Positions 62,932-64,000 of a stretch of DNA of 64,000 nt are shown one piece after another. Both the position numbers and the translations under genes were made by a program. The notes under the pieces are model-generated. The model saw nothing but the letters and a program-made list of their open reading frames with translations, did no database searches and was not told the DNA's origin. Source of the stretch: Prado023 sp963753075 (GTDB taxonomy: Bacteria; Actinomycetota; Actinomycetes; S36-B12; CAIYMF01); assembly GCA_963753075.1 (NCBI GenBank), contig CAVWAR010000012.1:124001-188000 (forward strand), written 5' to 3'. How positions within the stretch are numbered: position 1 is the first letter of the stretch; each line of letters starts with the position of its first letter.

Positions 62932-63774
62932 GTGAGTCGCACCCAGGACCTGGTCCTCGCCCGCCTGCGGCTGGTGGCGCGCCGGTGGCAGGGCGACCCG
63001 GCAGCGTGGGGGACCGGCCGCCCGGCCCACGATGGGGCCGGCGCGGACTCATCCGACCCTCTCCCGCATGACCCGCTGGAGGGGGGCCCGCTCGAGGACG
63101 GCCCTCTCGCTCATGACTCGCTCGAGGGTGAGCAGCTCCCTGAGGACCGCCTCACCCGCGGGGAGTGGCCGGCGCCCAGTCTGCTGGTCCGACTGGTCGG
63201 GACCCTCGCGATCGTGGTGCTGGCCGGCGGAGCGCTGCTCCTTGCCACCAGCTGGCCACGGGAGCGGCCCCCTGACCCGATGTCCCAGCAGGGGACGATC
63301 GAGCCCGAGGCGATCTTCGCCGATCCGTTCCCGTCGGCGTCAGCGTCGCCGTCACCGTCGGTGCTGGTCCACGTCGTCGGTGCGGTCCGACGCCCGGGCG
63401 TCGTTCGACTACCGGCCGGGTCTCGGGTCGCCGACGCTGTCGAGCAGGCCGGTGGGCTGCGTCGCAACGGCGAGGTGGGTGGCACGAATCTGGCGCGCCA
63501 GGTGACCGATGGCGAGCGCATCGAGGTGGGAGCGCCAGGCAGGGCCCCCGATGCCGACCAGTCCGGATCCGCGCCGGACGCCCCCCAGGTCGACCTGAAC
63601 ACTGCCACCGCGGACCAGCTGGATGCCCTTCCCGGGGTCGGGCCCGTGACCGCCGCCAAGATCCTCGCGTGGCGCTCCGAGCATGGCCGGTTCACCGTTG
63701 TCGACGAGCTGGCTGAGATTGCCGGGATCGGTCCGAAGACCCTCGCTGAGCTGCGGTCCCTTGTCCGGGTCTGA
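62932..63774 (+). CDS. comEA: ComEA family DNA-binding competence protein
   Basis: A 280-residue protein. A low-complexity cytoplasmic N-terminus (about 80 residues) precedes one membrane helix (LVGTLAIVVLAGGALLLATS). Outside the membrane there is an SLBB-type domain (VHVVGAVRRPGVVRLPAGSR) and two helix-hairpin-helix motifs at the C-terminus (VDLNTATADQLDALPGVGPV, then LAEIAGIGPKTLAELRSLV). ComEA binds incoming DNA for uptake through ComEC, whose gene begins at the right edge. Confidence 0.9.
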   Translation: MSRTQDLVLARLRLVARRWQGDPAAWGTGRPAHDGAGADSSDPLPHDPLEGGPLEDGPLAHDSLEGEQLPEDRLTRGEWPAPSLLVRLVGTLAIVVLAGGALLLATSWPRERPPDPMSQQGTIEPEAIFADPFPSASASPSPSVLVHVVGAVRRPGVVRLPAGSRVADAVEQAGGLRRNGEVGGTNLARQVTDGERIEVGAPGRAPDADQSGSAPDAPQVDLNTATADQLDALPGVGPVTAAKILAWRSEHGRFTVVDELAEIAGIGPKTLAELRSLVRV

Positions 63775-64000
63775 GGCCACCGGCGCCGGCCCGGGCGCAC
63801 CGCTCCGCCGAGCAGAGCCTGACCTGAGGCTCGCGCCGTTCGTCGTCGCGCTGTGGGCCGGTGAGGCCGTCGCCCTGCAGGTCGCGGGCCCGCACCCGAG
63901 GTGGTGGGCGCTGGGGTCCGGGATGGTGCTGGTGGCAGCTCTGCTCGCAGCGGCCCGCTCCCGGGTGCCCGTCAGCACGCTCGGCGCGCGGACTGTCGTG
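63761..64000 (+). CDS. comEC: ComEC/Rec2 family DNA uptake channel, N-terminal fragment
   Basis: An open frame that runs off the right edge. It reads DLRLAPFVVALWAGEAVALQ and a second hydrophobic segment (GSGMVLVAALLAAARSR), typical of the first membrane helices of actinobacterial ComEC. The start is uncertain; TTG 63761, overlapping the end of comEA, is used as a placeholder, and an earlier start inside comEA is possible. It follows comEA, as expected for a DNA uptake operon. Confidence 0.65.
   Translation, partial: MSGSEATGAGPGAPLRRAEPDLRLAPFVVALWAGEAVALQVAGPHPRWWALGSGMVLVAALLAAARSRVPVSTLGARTVV

Overview
The window is high-GC DNA with frequent GTG starts, ATGA/GTGA stop-start overlaps and strong GGAGG-type ribosome binding sites. 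Gene content points to an actinobacterium (class Actinomycetes): tandem clpP1-clpP2-clpX, folC followed by a DUF4233 gene, rne-rplU-rpmA-obg-proB-proA-nadD, the paired B12/radical SAM genes (TIGR03960/TIGR03936), a type-2-like ValS and many apparently leaderless genes. I cannot name a genus.

The window has two halves. Positions 1-16,000 look like accessory DNA. They hold acetyltransferases, two small lipoproteins, a DUF202 protein, a TRIC-family channel, an NDH-2-like flavoprotein, two adjacent nucleotidyltransferase modules that look like toxin-antitoxin loci (11.1-13.3 kb), and a tyrosine integrase interrupted by one stop codon (14.6-15.8 kb). Many genes here are broken: two alpha/beta hydrolases with frameshifts, and remnants of a DinB protein, a GNAT acetyltransferase and a TMEM175-like channel. 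The integrase lies just beyond the 3' end of a tRNA-Gly gene, where an element integrated at a tRNA would carry it.

Positions 16,200-64,000 are a dense conserved core: trigger factor and the ClpP1P2-ClpX protease; valS; folate polyglutamylation (folC) and ndk; the elongation operon mreB-mreC-mreD-mrdA(PBP2)-rodA with overlapping genes; ppk2; the TIGR03960/TIGR03936 pair; a BCCT transporter; rne, ribosomal proteins L21 and L27, Obg; proline synthesis (proB, proA); NAD synthesis (nadD) with an LCP-like protein, rsfS and a histidine phosphatase; a large LuxR-type regulator; leuS; a DegV protein coupled to plsY; and comEA/comEC at the right edge.

The most unusual signal is a repeat found downstream of both tRNA-Gly (16.0-16.23 kb) and tRNA-Ala (57.26-57.61 kb). 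Each repeat carries a copy of the last 14-17 nt of the neighbouring tRNA, a terminator-like hairpin, and a conserved core that folds into a stem-internal loop-stem. Stem sequences differ between the two loci but stay complementary. The arrangement resembles the tandem repeats after tyrT in E. coli. A second theme is widespread leaderless expression: at least eleven genes have a TANNNT hexamer 6-8 nt before the start codon.
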